Source of the DNA: an uncultured Clostridia bacterium
GTDB taxonomy: Bacteria > Bacillota > Clostridia > Oscillospirales > Acutalibacteraceae
Assembly (NCBI GenBank): GCA_944384835.1
Contig: CALWUU010000032.1
Span: 1 to 43,616 of the forward strand
Reading direction: 5' to 3'
Length of the DNA: 43,616 nucleotides
Shown here: in pieces, positions 34,913 to 43,557 of the stretch
Numbering within the stretch: the first letter of the stretch is position 1
Layout: every line of letters begins with the position of its first letter
Made by a program: the position numbers and the translations under genes
The notes under the pieces: model-generated
Databases searched by the model: none
Told to the model about the DNA's origin: nothing
The model's input: only the letters and a program-made list of their open reading frames with translations

Positions 34913-35137
34913 TTATTTTGCTTGATATGGTGTTTTTATATTGGTTTTCCCCAATAAATAATCGGTTGATACATGATAATAATCAGCTAGAAAAACCAAA
35001 TGGTGCAATGGAAGCTCAAACTTCTCACATTCATAATCAGAATAGTATTGGCGGGAAGTTTTTAATAGAGCGGCTACATCACTTTGTGTTAGATTTTTGG
35101 CTTTTCTTAATGCCCGTAAAATCATTCCGCTTTGCAT
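34913..35137 (-). CDS. Small XRE-family helix-turn-helix regulator
   Basis: 74 aa from ATG at 35137, 12 bases after AAAGGA; a start at 35158 (81 aa) is possible but has no ribosome site. The whole protein is one HTH_3 domain: MILRALRKAKNLTQSDVAALLKTSRQYYSDYECEKFELPLHHLVFLADYYHVSTDYLLGKT. No partner gene. Two dyads (35184-35198 and 35243-35277) lie in its own upstream region, which suggests autoregulation. It may also act on sulP, which lies next on the same strand. Confidence 0.88.
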   Translation of the reverse strand: MQSGMILRALRKAKNLTQSDVAALLKTSRQYYSDYECEKFELPLHHLVFLADYYHVSTDYLLGKTNIKTPYQAK

Positions 35138-35183
35138 GATTATGGTCGATCCTTTCATAAAAAGGTAATCAAATGTATAAAAC

Positions 35184-35198
35184 TTGTTTTGAAAACAA
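35184..35198. promoter_or_regulatory. 15-bp palindrome near xre start (operator candidate)
   Basis: TTGTTTT-G-AAAACAA, perfect 7-bp arms, 47 bases before the xre ATG. This is the size and symmetry of sites bound by XRE/Cro-type dimers. Confidence 0.55.
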
Positions 35199-35242
35199 TT
35201 CTTATTCTCCCATATTTATGTTAGAACGTCAATCATTAGTTG

Positions 35243-35277
35243 AGTGAAAATAATCAACAATATAATTATTTTTCACT
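35243..35277. promoter_or_regulatory. Long dyad upstream of xre
   Basis: AGTGAAAATAAT and ATTATTTTTCACT, 12-13 base arms differing by one inserted base, separated by 10 bases; about 105 bases before the xre ATG. Confidence 0.5.
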
Positions 35278-35522
35278 AAAAGCTGGATATTTGGCTATGT
35301 TTTTCTTTCCATGTTAAATTATTTTCGCAGAAAAACAGTGTTTTTATAAATTTGTTTAAAGTATATAAATTTAGTGCCTTTAGAATATTTGCAGTAGATA
35401 AAATGTTGATTTTCTATAAAGATTTTGCAGAAAAACTGCAAAAAATGAAGGAATGCAGGAGTGTTTTTTTATTTTAAAACAGGTTTGTATTTTCTTTTTT
35501 CATGTTAATCAAAAATCAGTGG

Positions 35523-35551
35523 TTGATTTTACAGAAAAGAAAGAGTATGAT
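35523..35551 (+). promoter_or_regulatory. Promoter of queT-trkH
   Basis: TTGATT (35523-35528), 17-base spacer, TATGAT (35546-35551). Transcription should begin near 35558, so the riboswitch lies at the very 5' end of the RNA. Confidence 0.75.
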
Positions 35552-35557
35552 AAGTCC

Positions 35558-35611
35558 GTGCTGAACGCACGGTCAGTCGCAAACTCCTGACCTAAAAAAA
35601 TACTACGGAGG
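35558..35611 (+). promoter_or_regulatory. preQ1-I riboswitch controlling queT translation
   Basis: P1 stem GGTCAG/CTGACC (35571-35576 and 35587-35592) encloses a loop beginning TCGC and ending in C, followed by an A-rich tail (CTAAAAAAATACTA) and GGAGG. This is the stem / C-containing loop / A-rich tail order of the preQ1 class I aptamer, close to the Thermoanaerobacter example. The Shine-Dalgarno follows directly, and CTCC in the loop region can pair with GGAG, so control is probably translational. A small hairpin GTGC/GCAC precedes P1. The downstream gene is queT, the expected target. Confidence 0.8.
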
Positions 35612-35620
35612 AATTTTATA

Positions 35621-36169
35621 TTGAACACTGCATCGACAAAAAGTATTCGCTATTTGGTGCAGGCAGCTGTGATAGCGTCCATTTACGCTGTCTTAACACT
35701 GCTTGCGTCATCGCTGAACTTGGCGTATGGTCCGGTGCAATTTCGTATCTCAGAATTTTTAACGGTTTTGCCTATGTTTACTCCTGCGGCGATACCGGGA
35801 TTAACTTTGGGATGCTTTCTTGCAAACCTGGCCAGTCCGTTTGGACCGGTGGATTGGATTTTTGGTTCTATTGCTACTTTGTTGGCATCAGTGGTTTCTT
35901 ATTTATTGAGAAATGTTAGAATCAAAGATATTCCATTTTTGGTACCAATGGCGCCTGTAATATTTAATGCCCTGGTTGTGGGTGTTGAATTGGCTTGTTT
36001 CAGTGATGTTGGTTTTGGTTTTCAAAACTTTAGTTGGGTAGCATTTGGCTATAACGCCTTAACAGTTGGCGTAGGAGAACTGGTCATTTGTTATGCATTG
36101 GGATTACCGTTTGCGGTTTTCCTTTTAAAAACAAGTTTGGCAAAAAAAATATTCTTATTGAGGAATTAA
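35621..36169 (+). CDS. queT: QueT-type queuosine precursor transporter
   Basis: 182 aa, TTG start 9 bases after the GGAGG that ends the riboswitch. Five to six membrane helices. Family motifs of the QueT ECF-type S component: YAVLTLLASSLNLAYGPVQFRISEFLTVLPMFTPAAIPGLTLGCFLANL and GPVDWIFGSIATLLASVVSYLLR. It imports preQ1/preQ0 or queuine-type precursors for tRNA queuosine, using a shared ECF energising module encoded elsewhere. No other queuosine gene is in the window. Six bases separate it from trkH. Confidence 0.93.
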   Translation: MNTASTKSIRYLVQAAVIASIYAVLTLLASSLNLAYGPVQFRISEFLTVLPMFTPAAIPGLTLGCFLANLASPFGPVDWIFGSIATLLASVVSYLLRNVRIKDIPFLVPMAPVIFNALVVGVELACFSDVGFGFQNFSWVAFGYNALTVGVGELVICYALGLPFAVFLLKTSLAKKIFLLRN

Positions 36170-36175
36170 AGGATT

Positions 36176-37585
36176 ATGAAAGAGCCATTGTCCATCGGAA
36201 AAAGAATTAAAAACATCGCCCCGGTACGATTAATTGTAATTAGTTTTGCTTTGATTATTTTATTTGGAGCCGGTTTGTTAACCTTACCGATTTCTGCAAG
36301 AGATGGTCAGGTGACAAATTTTGTGGACGCATTGTTTACAGCTACTTCTGCAACGTGTGTAACGGGCTTAGTGGTTGTAGATACTTGGACGCATTTTAAC
36401 GGATTTGGACAAGCAGTCATTTTATTTTTAATACAAGTAGGCGGTTTGGGAATTGTAACTTTTACCACCGGATTTACTGTTTTGATGCGCCGGAAATTAA
36501 GTCTGAAAGACAGGAAACTTGCGTCTGAAAATACCAGCGGAAGCGGATTGGAAATACCAAGGTTATTAAAAACTATATTGTTATTTACAATTACCACGGA
36601 AATAATTGGCGCATTGATTTTAATGATACGGTTTGTTCCAAAATTTGGAGCATATGGAATTTGGATTTCTATTTTCCTGGCGGTATCGGGATATTGCAAT
36701 GCCGGTTTTGATGTTTTGGGCTTTGAATTAAAAGACGGAAGTCTGACCAATTATGCGGGAGATCCGTTAGTTTCAGTAACAATCGCTTTGCTAATTGTTA
36801 TAGGCGGTTTAGGTTTTGTAGCGATTAGTGACGTATATTTTAAAAAAGTATTTCCGCATCTTCAGCGTATTTATCAACGAAATAAAACGCAGCAAAAGCA
36901 GAAAAAAATGGGGTTGAATCTTCATACCCAGGTTGTTCTTGGAACAACGGCCATATTGCTTGTTGTGGGTACGGGTGTAATATTGCTGTGTGAATGGGAT
37001 AATACCATGTCGCATTTAAATTGGGGAGAAAAGATAAACGCAGCGTTTTTCCAATCGGCATCGGCAAGAACTGCCGGATATTTTTCTATTAATATAGGTG
37101 CCGAACGGAGTATCACGCAAGTGTTTACAATACTGTTAATGTTTATTGGTGCATCTCCTGCATCCACCGGCGGTGGGATCAAAACAACAACACTGGTTGT
37201 TTTGATTGCAACTGTATTCAGCGTAATGCGAGGAAATGAAGATACGGTATTGCTAAAAAGAATGCTTGATAAAGCCACGGTTTACCGTGCTTTGGCAATT
37301 GCTTTTGCCGGTTTGGTCATTGTGGCAGTACCTACGATCATTATTGAGACTACTAATGAGAATGTTGGTTTTTTGGCGGCGTTATTTGAATCGACTTCCG
37401 CATTTAGTACCACAGGTTTAACCATGGGAATTACGCCCGCATTAAATGCAGGATCTAAACTGATATTGGTTTTTGCGATGTTTGCAGGACGGGTAGGACC
37501 GGTATCGTTGGCTTTGGCAATTGTTATGAGAAAAGGAAGACATTCCAGCTCTATTTTGCCGGAAGGCAAAATTATTGTTGGTTAA
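36176..37585 (+). CDS. trkH: TrkH/KtrB-family potassium transporter membrane subunit
   Basis: 469 aa, AGGATT site. Four pore-loop selectivity segments, each with the key Gly: TSATCVTGLVV, SGYCNAGFDVLG, ASARTAGYFS and TSAFSTTGLTMG. About ten membrane helices including RVGPVSLALAIVMRKG at the end. It imports K+ with Na+ or H+ and needs an RCK subunit; the two TrkA-type genes at 8875-10186 are the only candidates here. It shares the queT transcript and so lies downstream of the preQ1 element. Its own ribosome site may still uncouple its translation. Confidence 0.93.
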   Translation: MKEPLSIGKRIKNIAPVRLIVISFALIILFGAGLLTLPISARDGQVTNFVDALFTATSATCVTGLVVVDTWTHFNGFGQAVILFLIQVGGLGIVTFTTGFTVLMRRKLSLKDRKLASENTSGSGLEIPRLLKTILLFTITTEIIGALILMIRFVPKFGAYGIWISIFLAVSGYCNAGFDVLGFELKDGSLTNYAGDPLVSVTIALLIVIGGLGFVAISDVYFKKVFPHLQRIYQRNKTQQKQKKMGLNLHTQVVLGTTAILLVVGTGVILLCEWDNTMSHLNWGEKINAAFFQSASARTAGYFSINIGAERSITQVFTILLMFIGASPASTGGGIKTTTLVVLIATVFSVMRGNEDTVLLKRMLDKATVYRALAIAFAGLVIVAVPTIIIETTNENVGFLAALFESTSAFSTTGLTMGITPALNAGSKLILVFAMFAGRVGPVSLALAIVMRKGRHSSSILPEGKIIVG

Positions 37586-37647
37586 TGTAAGTCTTTATAA
37601 AATATAATATTGTGAGTTTGTTTTGTTTTATAAAGATAATGTTTTAC

Positions 37648-37687
37648 AAAAAGACCTCAACGAACATTGTTCGTTGAGGTCTTTTTT
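37648..37687 (+). terminator. Terminator of queT-trkH transcript
   Basis: 19-bp stem AAAAAGACCTCAACGAACA and complement, with T run; 62 bases after the trkH stop. Confidence 0.92.
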
Positions 37688-38051
37688 CATTGATTTTTCT
37701 TGTCAGCTTCAATTGTATGGTATAACAGCCAACCAAACGTTTATTCACTGTAATGATATTACTTATACCTTTTACATTGATTCGAGAATATCCCTGTTTG
37801 CATTCAAGCGGTTTTCATTCTGTTTTCTCTATCAATATAAGCCGGCTGTGTTTTTTCTCTGTTTTAGGAAGCGTTATTTGTTTTACATCTGCTGCGTTTA
37901 CGTTCATTTGTTTCTAAACTTTACACGGGCGTTCTATATATTTTTTAAACGACTGTTTTTTGAATTTTAAAGCAATATGGTTCTGCTTATCGGCTCACCA
38001 AGATATTCATAGAATGTTATTTGATATGTTTCCATAGATAAAGTTTTGTTG
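37688..38051. other. Gene-free stretch between trkH terminator and hemolysin-family gene
   Basis: About 360 bases. An open frame from 37623 to 37970 crosses the trkH terminator, is rich in Phe/Cys/Tyr and has no ribosome site, so I reject it. No clear terminator for the minus-strand gene is visible. Confidence 0.5.
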
Positions 38052-39416
38052 CTATTGTTCTGTTGGTTCTGCCGTCTCAGTCTGTTCTGTACGAGTAGCC
38101 TTTGGAAGCAATTCAACCAATAAGGTTGCAATGCGGTTATCTTTCATCAGCTCAACAGTAAATTGTACATGCTGATACGTAATTGTAGGATGCTCACCTT
38201 CCCGAGGTAAGTGCCCCAGCAGTTCCACCACAAAGCCTCCAATGGTATCGTGATCTTCTTTGGGTAATCCAATATCCAATTCATTGCTGACTTCATCAAT
38301 CGGGGCAATCCCTTTTATTCGATAGGTGGTTTCATCTATTTTTACAATTTCTTGATCTTCTCTGTCATATTCATCTTCCATATTACCTACAATGGATTCC
38401 AGAATATCCTCCATGGTAACAATGCCGGCGGTTCCTCCGTATTCATCAATCACCACAGCAATTTGTATCTTGCGTTCAGAAAGTTCAGCGAATAACTCGC
38501 TGCATAACTTTGTTTCCGGAACAAAATAGGGTTTTCGCATAATATCTGTCACTGAAGTGGCATTATTCATATGATTGCCGACATATTTCAGCAAATCTTT
38601 TACATAGACAATACCTATAATGTTATCCAAATCCTCATGGTATACGGGTACGCGGGAATAGCCGCCTTTTAAAGATAATTGTACAATGTCAGAAACAGCA
38701 GCGGTATCTTCGACAGCCACTACGTCAGTTCTATGTGTTGCAATATCAGAAGCGGTAGTGTCATTAAACTCGAAGATTTTGGTTATGAGTTCTTTTTCAT
38801 TTTCTAAAATCGCCCCGGTTTCTTCTCCTTTATCCACCATGGTAAGAATACCCTCTTCTGTAACGCCTTTTTTCTTAGCGTCAGGCGCCACACCGAAGAT
38901 ACGGCTGATTTGTGCTACAACGGTGTATAAAATCCATGTAATAGGAAACAGAAGAATACACACGCCATGGTAAATGCCGGATACACGTATGGCAACGCCG
39001 TCAGCACGGAAAATACCAATACGGCGCGGAATCATAACGCCAAAAATCAAATAAAAGATAAGAAGGATAAAAGCGATGATTACCAGTGCAAAACCGCTTA
39101 AAACAGTATGATGAATTGGCATAAACGTTTCCAGCCAATCAATTAGACCAGGCGCAAATTTTTGATATGCAAATGCACAGGCGAAGAATGCAAACATAGT
39201 GGTTAATACCTGGTAAGTTGTAACAGTTTTAGGCTGATTCATTAATTGAAGAATCCTCTTTGCCCGTTTGTCGCCTTCTTCCGCTTTTTTATTCATGTTA
39301 TGTATATTTACGTTTAAGATTGCACTTTCGCATAATACAAAAAATGCATTTAAAAATGTAAATAACAAAAGAATCAGGATGGTCAAAAAAATATTACTGT
39401 CGGGTTCGGGTCCCAT
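38052..39416 (-). CDS. CNNM/HlyC-CorC family membrane protein with CBS pair
   Basis: 454 aa. The DUF21/CNNM transmembrane domain (about 1-190) has four hydrophobic segments and the ESAI and PRRIG signatures. Two CBS domains follow at about 210-345 (SLKGGYSRVPVYHEDLDNIIGIVYVKDLLKYV, IQIAVVIDEYGGTAGIVTMEDILESIVGN). The C-terminal CorC_HlyC domain (about 360-435) contains YRIKGIAPIDEVSNELDIGLP. Members take part in Mg2+ or Co2+ efflux or transport; older hemolysin names are historical. The tail is Glu/Thr-rich. Single-gene unit. Confidence 0.93.
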   Translation of the reverse strand: MGPEPDSNIFLTILILLLFTFLNAFFVLCESAILNVNIHNMNKKAEEGDKRAKRILQLMNQPKTVTTYQVLTTMFAFFACAFAYQKFAPGLIDWLETFMPIHHTVLSGFALVIIAFILLIFYLIFGVMIPRRIGIFRADGVAIRVSGIYHGVCILLFPITWILYTVVAQISRIFGVAPDAKKKGVTEEGILTMVDKGEETGAILENEKELITKIFEFNDTTASDIATHRTDVVAVEDTAAVSDIVQLSLKGGYSRVPVYHEDLDNIIGIVYVKDLLKYVGNHMNNATSVTDIMRKPYFVPETKLCSELFAELSERKIQIAVVIDEYGGTAGIVTMEDILESIVGNMEDEYDREDQEIVKIDETTYRIKGIAPIDEVSNELDIGLPKEDHDTIGGFVVELLGHLPREGEHPTITYQHVQFTVELMKDNRIATLLVELLPKATRTEQTETAEPTEQ

Positions 39417-39569
39417 AGTATTCCCCTTTCAAAAGGAATTTTCCGTTTTGTCTATATCACAATATTACACTATTTTTAGCTAAAATGCAAAGATGGCAGC
39501 AGATTATTTCATCTTTATATGTGAATAGGTGAAAAAATAACAATATTTTAGAAAAATTGCACATTTTAC

Positions 39570-39598
39570 TTTACAATTATTCAAAAAAATGATAGAAT
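39570..39598 (+). promoter_or_regulatory. Promoter of nifJ
   Basis: TTTACA (39570-39575), 17-base spacer, TAGAAT (39593-39598), followed by an 80-base leader and the AAGGGGGA ribosome site. Confidence 0.75.
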
Positions 39599-39609
39599 TT
39601 GTGGTATGT

Positions 39610-39638
39610 ATAGGTTGAAACCCTATCGTTATTATAGG
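39610..39638 (+). promoter_or_regulatory. Competing short inverted repeats in nifJ leader
   Basis: ATAGG (39610-39614), CCTAT (39622-39626) and ATAGG (39634-39638) are evenly spaced, so the middle unit can pair with either neighbour. It may be an operator or a small RNA switch; evidence is weak. Confidence 0.35.
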
Positions 39639-39684
39639 TCCAAATATATTAGAATTTGACCAATCCTTTAAGGGGGAAATACCA

Positions 39685-42600
39685 ATGGCAAGAAAAATGA
39701 AAACCATGGATGGAAACAGTGCTGCAGCGCATGTTTCCTATGCTTTCACAGAAGTTGCAGCAATTTATCCAATTACACCTTCTTCTATCATGGCAGATGA
39801 AACAGATAAATATGCAGCTGCTGGCAGAAAAAATCTATTTGGCAGAGAAGTACAGGTAACAGAGATGCAATCCGAAGCCGGTGCAGCGGGTGCGGTTCAC
39901 GGCTCTCTATCTGCTGGCGCTTTAACTACAACATATACGGCTTCACAAGGCTTATTGTTGATGATTCCTAACATGTATAAAATGGCAGGCGAGCTATTAC
40001 CAAGCGTTATTCACGTTTCTGCACGTACCATTGCAGGGCATGCGCTTTCTATTTTTGGCGACCATTCCGACATTTATTCATGCCGTCAAACCGGTTATGC
40101 GATGCTATGTTCAAACAACCCGCAAGAGGTTATGGATTTAGGCGCAGTGGCACACCTTTCCGCAATCAAAGGCCGTGTTCCGTTTTTACATTTTTTTGAT
40201 GGTTTCCGTACTTCCCATGAAATTCAAAAAATTCAAACATGGGATTATGAAGATCTCAATGATATGTTGGATCATGATGCTGTGGACGCTTTTCGTCGCC
40301 GCGCTTTGAATCCGGAACACCCTGTATTGCATGGTAGCGCACAAAATGGTGACATTTTCTTCCAAAATCGTGAGGCTGCCAACAAATATTATGACGCAGT
40401 ACCTGAGATTGTGATTGATTACATGAACCAAGTCAATGAAAAATGCGGTACTGATTACAAACCATTTAACTATTACGGCGCTCCTGATGCAGAAAAAGTA
40501 ATTGTTGCAATGGGTTCTGTTTGTGATACGGCGGAAGAAGTCATTGATTACTTAACTGCGGCAGGTGAAAAAGTAGGTCTTGTAAAAGTAAGACTGTACC
40601 GTCCGTTTGTTGCAAAATATTTGTTAGATGTTTTGCCAAAAACAGTAAAATCCATTTCTGTATTAGATAGAACAAAAGAACCCGGTTCCATTGGAGAACC
40701 TTTATATCTAGATGTTGTGGCTGCCTTGAAAGGTACAGAATTTGAAACCGTTCCTGTATTCTCAGGTCGTTATGGATTGGCATCCAAAGATACAAACCCA
40801 AGCTGCGTTGTTGCTGTTTACCGCAATATGGACGCAGCTGAACCTAAAAAACGTTTTACAGTGGGTATTAACGATGATGTTACAAATACATCTTTGCCGC
40901 TGGATACAAGCTTGGATACAACACCAAAAGGAATTACTTCCTGTAAATTCTGGGGTCTAGGTGCTGACGGTACTGTTGGTGCTAACAAAAACTCCATCAA
41001 AATCATCGGTGATAAAACAGATATGTATGCACAAGGTTACTTTGCATATGACTCTAAAAAATCCGGCGGTGTTACCATTTCTCACTTGCGTTTTGGGGAC
41101 AAACCGATTAAAAGTACATACTACATTACCAAGGCAGACTTTGTTGCTTGCCATAATCCATCCTACATTGATAAATATGATATGGTTGAGGATTTGAAAA
41201 AAGGCGGCAGCTTCCTTCTGAACTGCTCTTGGAATTTGGATGAACTAAATCAAAGATTACCTGCTAAAGTAAAAAGATATTTAGCAGAAAATGATATTAA
41301 CTTCTATACCATTGACGGTATTAAAATTGGTAAAGAAATTGGTCTTGGAGGACGTATCAATACCATTCTTCAGGCAGCTTTCTTTAATATTGCAAACATT
41401 ATTCCAATTGAAAAAGCTGTTGAGTATATGAAGGATGCAGCGACAAAATCTTACGGCAAAAAAGGTGAGAAAGTTGTTGCAATGAACCATGCTGCAATTG
41501 ACCGCGGTGTAACAGACGCAGTAAAAGTTGAAATTCCTGCTGATTGGAAAAATGCAGTAGATGAGACTGTTCAAGAAGCAGCAGTAGAAGGCCGCAAAGA
41601 AGTTGTAGATTTTGTAAACAATATTCTAGAACCTGTAAATGCACAAAGAGGCGATTCTCTGCCTGTTTCCGCATTTGTTGGTATGGCGGACGGTACTATG
41701 CCGCAAGGTACGGCTGCGTACGAAAAACGCGGTATTGCTGTTGACGTTCCTGAATGGCAGCCTGAAAACTGTATTCAATGTAACTTCTGCGCATATGTAT
41801 GCCCTCACTCTGTTATTCGTCCGGTACCAATGACAGAGGCTGAAGCTGCAGCAGCGCCTCAGGCAACAAAAACTGTGAATATGACAGGTATGCCTGAATT
41901 AAAATTTGCCATCACTGTTTCTACGCTTGACTGTACCGGATGCGGTTGCTGCGCACAAGTTTGTCCCGGCAAAAAAGGCGAGAAAGCATTGATAATGAAA
42001 CCAATTGATACACAAATGCCTTCTCAAGAAGTATTTAACTACGGTCAAACTCTTGATGAAAAACCGGAAGTATTGGAGAAATTTAAAACTTCTACTGTAA
42101 AAGGAAGCCAGTTTAAACAGCCATTGTTTGAGTTCTCCGGCGCTTGTGCAGGCTGCGGTGAAACTCCTTATGCAAAATTGGTTACTCAGTTGTATGGCGA
42201 TAAATTGATGATTGCCAATGCAACAGGCTGTTCCTCCATTTGGGCAGGTTCTGCTCCGTCTACACCGTACACTGTAAATAAACAAGGACGCGGTCCATCT
42301 TGGGCAAACTCTTTGTTTGAAGATAACGCAGAATTTGGTTTGGGTATGAATTTGGCTCAGCGCGCACTTCGCGATAGATTAAAAGAGTATATCGAACAGA
42401 TTCAAGGCGCAGATGTTTCTGCAGAAACAAAAGCTGCCTGTGCGGCTTATCTTGATACATTTGAAGATAGCGAGGCAAACTTTGATGCTGCATTGACATT
42501 GACAAAAGAATTGGAAAAACTTGCTGATTGCGGCTGCGATGCAGGCAAACTAGCGAAAAAAGTTTTAATTGATAGAGATTTCTTAGCGAAAAAATCTATT

Positions 42601-43239
42601 TGGATTTTCGGCGGTGACGGCTGGGCTTATGATATTGGCTTTGGCGGTTTGGACCATGCGATTGCATCAGGCGATGATATTAATATTTTAGTATTTGATA
42701 CAGAAGTGTATTCTAACACTGGCGGTCAGGCTTCTAAAGCTTCTCCGATTGGTTCTATTGCTCAGTTTGCGGCAAAAGGTAAAGGTACTATGAAAAAGGA
42801 TCTTGCTGCAATTGCTATGAGCTACGGCAATGTATATGTTGCAAGCATTGCAATGGGTGCGGATTACAACCAAACTCTAAAAGCCGTAAGAGAGGCAGAG
42901 AGCTATAAAGGTCCATCTGTAATCATTGCTTACTCTCCATGTATCAACCATGGTATTAAAAATGGTATGAATACAGTACAAGACGTTGAAAAACGTGCGG
43001 TAGCTGCAGGTTACTGGAGCCTATTCCGTTACGATCCACGCTTGAAACAAGAAGGTAAGAATCCATTTATGCTGGATAGCAAAGCTCCGTCTGCAAGTTA
43101 TCGTGACTTCCTGATGAGTGAAGTTCGCTACAATGCTTTAACACGCTCCTTCCCGGATCGTGCAGAACTCTTGTTCACAGAAGCAGAGGAATTTGCAATG
43201 GAAAGATATCAACAATTGGTAAAATTAGCGCAAGGCTAA
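39685..43239 (+). CDS. nifJ: Pyruvate:ferredoxin (flavodoxin) oxidoreductase
   Basis: 1184 aa, the usual single-chain length. Pyruvate/TPP domain I starts with YPITPSS near residue 30. The CoA and gamma domains are in the middle. The two ferredoxin-type motifs are CIQCNFCAYVCP (from residue 696) and CTGCGCCAQVCP (near 750). The proximal-cluster segment CAGCGETPY lies near 821. The TPP-binding region GGDGWAYDIGFGGLDHA lies near 976, with VYSNTGGQASKASPIG. It converts pyruvate and CoA to acetyl-CoA, CO2 and reduced ferredoxin, the central step of clostridial fermentation. It has its own promoter and terminator and is very likely highly expressed. Its Fe-S clusters are a natural client of the SufBC system in this window. 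Confidence 0.98.
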   Translation: MARKMKTMDGNSAAAHVSYAFTEVAAIYPITPSSIMADETDKYAAAGRKNLFGREVQVTEMQSEAGAAGAVHGSLSAGALTTTYTASQGLLLMIPNMYKMAGELLPSVIHVSARTIAGHALSIFGDHSDIYSCRQTGYAMLCSNNPQEVMDLGAVAHLSAIKGRVPFLHFFDGFRTSHEIQKIQTWDYEDLNDMLDHDAVDAFRRRALNPEHPVLHGSAQNGDIFFQNREAANKYYDAVPEIVIDYMNQVNEKCGTDYKPFNYYGAPDAEKVIVAMGSVCDTAEEVIDYLTAAGEKVGLVKVRLYRPFVAKYLLDVLPKTVKSISVLDRTKEPGSIGEPLYLDVVAALKGTEFETVPVFSGRYGLASKDTNPSCVVAVYRNMDAAEPKKRFTVGINDDVTNTSLPLDTSLDTTPKGITSCKFWGLGADGTVGANKNSIKIIGDKTDMYAQGYFAYDSKKSGGVTISHLRFGDKPIKSTYYITKADFVACHNPSYIDKYDMVEDLKKGGSFLLNCSWNLDELNQRLPAKVKRYLAENDINFYTIDGIKIGKEIGLGGRINTILQAAFFNIANIIPIEKAVEYMKDAATKSYGKKGEKVVAMNHAAIDRGVTDAVKVEIPADWKNAVDETVQEAAVEGRKEVVDFVNNILEPVNAQRGDSLPVSAFVGMADGTMPQGTAAYEKRGIAVDVPEWQPENCIQCNFCAYVCPHSVIRPVPMTEAEAAAAPQATKTVNMTGMPELKFAITVSTLDCTGCGCCAQVCPGKKGEKALIMKPIDTQMPSQEVFNYGQTLDEKPEVLEKFKTSTVKGSQFKQPLFEFSGACAGCGETPYAKLVTQLYGDKLMIANATGCSSIWAGSAPSTPYTVNKQGRGPSWANSLFEDNAEFGLGMNLAQRALRDRLKEYIEQIQGADVSAETKAACAAYLDTFEDSEANFDAALTLTKELEKLADCGCDAGKLAKKVLIDRDFLAKKSIWIFGGDGWAYDIGFGGLDHAIASGDDINILVFDTEVYSNTGGQASKASPIGSIAQFAAKGKGTMKKDLAAIAMSYGNVYVASIAMGADYNQTLKAVREAESYKGPSVIIAYSPCINHGIKNGMNTVQDVEKRAVAAGYWSLFRYDPRLKQEGKNPFMLDSKAPSASYRDFLMSEVRYNALTRSFPDRAELLFTEAEEFAMERYQQLVKLAQG

Positions 43240-43268
43240 ACGAAACGGAATATCTCCTTATCAGAACT

Positions 43269-43310
43269 AAAAGCTTCTTTACATTTGTGTGTAAAGAAGC
43301 TTTTTATTTT
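43269..43310 (+). terminator. Terminator of nifJ
   Basis: 15-bp stem AAAAGCTTCTTTACA/TGTAAAGAAGCTTTT followed by T-rich sequence, 30 bases after the stop. Confidence 0.92.
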
Positions 43311-43524
43311 GTCGTAACCTCGTTGTTTATCAATGGAATACCAATAATTTTAAAACAATAAAAACAAATTCAACAGTTTACAATTAGAATGCTACCATAT
43401 TATCATACAGTGAATCTAAGATAAGAGACATTGAAACATATGAAGTAAATCCGTTTTGAATTGGAGGTGTCTGAATCTAGGATCATCAACTCTTTCTGAC
43501 AAATTTATAAAGCAAACAGAAAAC

Positions 43525-43549
43525 CCCCTGCTGCCAACCGCAACAGGGG
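43525..43549 (-). terminator. Terminator of the gene entering from the right edge
   Basis: Reading leftward: CCCCTGTTGC/GCAGCAGGGG stem (one U-G pair), then GTTTTCTG. It supports a minus-strand gene ending at 43558. The stretch 43311-43524 shows no gene. Confidence 0.75.
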
Positions 43550-43557
43550 ATTTGTTA

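Larger units (their letters stand above)
35138..35522. other. Very AT-rich intergenic stretch between xre and queT
   Basis: About 385 bases with no supported gene. It contains the two dyads described separately and probably the xre promoter (a possible TTGTTG, 16-base spacer, TAATGA reading leftward). Nothing else stands out. Confidence 0.5.

Noticed and set aside
37623-37970. 115-codon open frame after trkH
   Set aside because: It passes through the trkH terminator, has no ribosome site, and its Phe/Cys/Tyr-rich composition is what AT-rich noncoding DNA yields.
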